Positions 61,174 through 64,000 of a stretch of 64,000 bases of DNA are shown piece by piece. The number at the start of each line of letters is the position of its first letter. Within the stretch, counting starts at the first letter, position 1. The notes under the pieces were generated by a model that worked only from the letters and a program-made list of their open reading frames with translations, was not told the origin of the DNA and searched no databases. The DNA is from Heliopora coerulea. Lineage: Eukaryota > Cnidaria > Anthozoa > Scleralcyonacea > Helioporidae. Made by a program: the position numbers and the translations under genes. The stretch spans positions 1,228,501 to 1,292,500 of the forward strand of contig JASJOG010000051.1 of the NCBI GenBank assembly GCA_030142905.1. The letters are read 5' to 3'.

Positions 61174-63829
61174 TTTTAAGATTGCATCCCAAGCAAGCCC
61201 TGGAAGAAGTATAATACCAAGCGGGGTCTAATTTATAATTTTCTTTCCAAACTTTTCTAAAATTTTCAAAAACATCTGCCAAAAGTATCACATCAGTTTT
61301 CAAATATAAGTCATGATATTCTTTCATATTTTTAATATTAAATTTTTTCCAAACATTTTGCGCATGTTCATAATCTGCTTCGCTTATATTTTCATCATTT
61401 AATTTTGAATAAAATTCCTTAATATCAGGTAATTTTACTTCTTTTAATTTTTCAATATTATCAAACCAATCATATGGAAACACACCTTTTCTAGTTAATA
61501 ATTCTCTTTCCTCTTCATTTTTGTAAATTCTTTTCATAATATTTAGTTCATTTTTATCTAAATTTTTAACCAAGTTTCCTAAACTACTTTGCATAAACTT
61601 AAAACTGTCAATAAATCTAATTTGTTTTTTAACATTAATCATTTCTTTGATTTTATACTCTATTTCACCTTTTTCATTATTAAATTCCTCATATTCAATA
61701 ATGTTTTCTTTACATTTATTTTGAAATTGTTTTTCTGTAATTATTTTTTTAGATTCAAATTTATCAACAATAATCTCTTTTGTGAATGAAATATATTTCT
61801 CCTCAGTGTTGGGTATACAATTAATTTCACCTTCTGAAACACCTAGATTTTTTATAAACAAATGACTATCATAATTTTGTAAATTATGAAATATAACTGG
61901 AACAAATTTAGGGTTTTTCATTTTTGAATTACAACTAATACAAGCAGTACCTCGATATTTTCCAGTATAATGACAATGGTCTTTAACTTTATCACCAGCT
62001 CGCTGCCCATTAGGGTTTTCAAATTTTTTATCACATGCATAACATTTCTTAGCTTTTTCAAAATCTTTTTTATCCTTTTCTCTTAATATTATCTTTTTTG
62101 GAAATTTAAATTGCTCATGTATTTTTTTAATATTATTTTCTAAACTTTCTACAAATTTTAAAGAAACGTCTTCATCAGAATTGTCCTTTTTACTGTGTAT
62201 TACTAATTTTGGTTTAAATAAATTATCATCAAAACATTTTATCAAATAACAATATCCAGACGGTTCATGTTTTTGAAATTGTTTTGTATTATCACCAATA
62301 TTTTTATCCTCATATTTTAAATTGCATTCAAAATCTGCATAAATTACAAATGGAACATTGTGCATTTTTTCATAATTTTTAAACTTTAATTTTTCTCCTT
62401 TATTTGGATAAACAGTTTTTCCACATTTATATTTTGAACAATATTCCAAATGATTTTTAAGAGTTTTTTCATTTCTAAAATTTTGTAAACAATAATTACA
62501 AATATGTATTTTTTCTTTGCTTTTATTGACTTGGTTTGAAAATAATCTGCTCATATTTTTAATTAAACAATAATGTTTATCGCCATTTTCATTAGTTATT
62601 AACAATATGTTCACATGTGTGTTCACATGCGTGTCTTCATGTGTATTCACATGCGTGTTGCTCCGCTGAGAACTTCGTTCGATAATTTGTTCCAAGTCTA
62701 ATTTACTTACCCTCAAAGGAAAAATTTCGTGCTTTTTATTTCCAAACCTTTTTTCTTCGTTATATCCAAATAAATTAATTGCAATGTTATTATTTTTTTC
62801 AAATTTATCAATATCTGTAAATCCACACGGGAATTCCATACCTTTTGTATTAAAACTCTCAGCTTTCTTTTTTAAAATTTTTGTAATTCTTCCAGGATTT
62901 TTCAAATTAGGATTAGTTTTCAAAAGTTCACTTATTGCAACACACCACAATAAACATTTTTGGTCATCATTTTGTGGATTAATAATTGCATTTTTATTTT
63001 TTAAAAATTTTGGAGTAGGAATATAAGATGATGCAAGTAATCGTTTAATTTTATTAATATTAAGAATTATTTTTAAACTTTTATAAAATTTCCATAAACT
63101 TGAATTTCTTAAATATTCTTCAAAACTTAGAATAATTTTTTGAACCATTTTTTCATATATTTCATCAAAATTGCTTCCATCAAAAATTTCTTCATAATAA
63201 CTATGAAAATGTGCTTTATCTGTAGTTTCTTCTCCAGTTGCTGGATTTGCTTTTTTCATTAAACATACAAGAGTTATTTGTTGTTTTGTACTTGGATATT
63301 TTTTAAATTTTTTTATTACCAATGGTTTTATTTTTTCCAACAGGCTAAAAGGGTCATATAAAGATAATCCGGCTTCTTCCAAATCCATTTCATATCTTTT
63401 TGTTACTTTCAAAGCTTCTTTATTCAATTTAAACTTTGGTTCAACCATTTGCGGTTTTTCCTGTGAACCTGAGGTTCTGAGAGCTTTGCTCGATATTTTG
63501 TTAAATATACTTAAAACATTTTCTTTTAAATGATTATACCAATTTGTTATTTTTTCTGTTCCTTTGTTTACATTATTTCTATATTTATCAAATAAATTAA
63601 GTACTTCTTCTTTAGACTTGTTAAATAAATTATTTGCTTTTTCTTTAGAACTTTCAATCAAACTTTTAATTTTTGAATCATATTTTGTTGGCTCCAATAT
63701 GGTTTTAAAATCATAACCAGGATTTGGTGTATCAAGTAGATTACCCCTTTTAAAAACATTTTTTGGTTTTAATAAAGGTGTATTAATATTAGGGACATCT
63801 GTGTCCAATAAATTTTTTGTTGTATTCAT
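61160..63829 (-). pseudogene. Polinton-type DNA polymerase B, N-terminal/exonuclease part
   Basis: 889 codons from ATG at 63827-63829. Order: charged helical N-terminus (about 1-150), a family-typical region with NPQNDDQKCLLWCV (about 285), a short HVNT/HEDT repeat (about 395-410), a C2H2-like finger (ICNYCLQNF, about 440-465), Exo I VIYADFEC (about 498), an HCHYTGKYRGTA zinc/His-rich box (about 620), Exo II NLQNYDSH (about 652) and Exo III YLKTDVILLAD (about 843). The frame ends 14 bases after the start of the palm frame because of a 1-base length change at about 61205. Either recent decay or a long-read homopolymer error. The element continues beyond 64000. Confidence 0.85.
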
Positions 63830-63887
63830 TCTTTATTTATATGTTTATTTTTTCTTTAAACGCAATATGATGCAAAAAAAAAAAAAA

Positions 63888-63917
63888 AAGAATAAAAATC
63901 ATCTGATTTTTATTCTT
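63888..63917. terminator. Perfect AT-rich hairpin upstream of polymerase gene
   Basis: AAGAATAAAAATCA, two-base loop TC, TGATTTTTATTCTT: 14-bp arms. A 16-A run directly precedes it. On minus it lies after a possible tail of another gene (ending FEAKTKKIKFIN, stop near 63960) and before the polymerase start, the position of a 3'-end signal. AT-rich hairpins between genes are known 3'-end signals in some large DNA viruses and virophages; the role here is inference. Confidence 0.5.
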
Positions 63918-64000
63918 AACCACACACCAAAGGTCTTCAATAATTAAATATAAAAATATTAATTAATAAATTTAATCTTTTTGGTCTTGGCTTCAAAATA

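Overview
This is an animal nuclear genome window: genes are split by many GT-AG introns, spacers are long and AT-rich, and transposable elements (TEs) are dense. The intron-rich conserved genes together with Penelope, PIF/Harbinger, piggyBac, IS630-like, hAT-like and Polinton-type elements suggest an invertebrate metazoan, most likely an anthozoan cnidarian. That taxonomic call is inference. Four conserved genes were recovered by matching spliced translations to known families.

Layout. 0.9-7.6 kb (+): the last three coding exons of a long-form tRNase Z (ELAC2); one intron holds a decayed PIF/Harbinger element, and the last intron holds about 1.6 kb of AGC/AGT triplet repeat split by a solo LTR. 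7.6-12.3 kb: spacer with a mosaic of nested non-autonomous DNA transposons. 12.3-17.0 kb (+): a KNOP1-like lysine-rich nucleolar protein, three-exon model, 467 aa. 18.3-31.5 kb (+): a complete 12-exon ARPC1 gene (373 aa); intron 3 carries a 3.9-kb perfectly palindromic Penelope-like element (PLE) with hammerhead-ribozyme motifs. 32.4-35.6 kb: an IS630/Tc1-type transposon carrying a nested piggyBac remnant and a second, miniature PLE palindrome. 36.1-37.2 kb: a TIR element with a broken Ulp1-like/PHD fragment. 39.2-40.1 kb (+): an unrecognised basic protein. 41.8-57.8 kb (-): a complete 14-exon GMDS gene (367 aa) with a duplicated first coding exon. 59.7-64.0 kb (-): a frameshifted family-B DNA polymerase of Polinton/Maverick type, running off the right edge.

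The host genes (tRNA 3' processing, nucleolar protein, Arp2/3 complex, GDP-fucose synthesis) are unrelated housekeeping genes; they do not form a pathway. The strongest unusual signal is in the PLEs. Two independent insertions share one architecture: head-to-head 5'-truncated copies, the element 3' end at both target junctions, 12-13 bp target duplications, and hammerhead cores in the arms. This points to a common integration mechanism in which both cut target ends prime reverse transcription.
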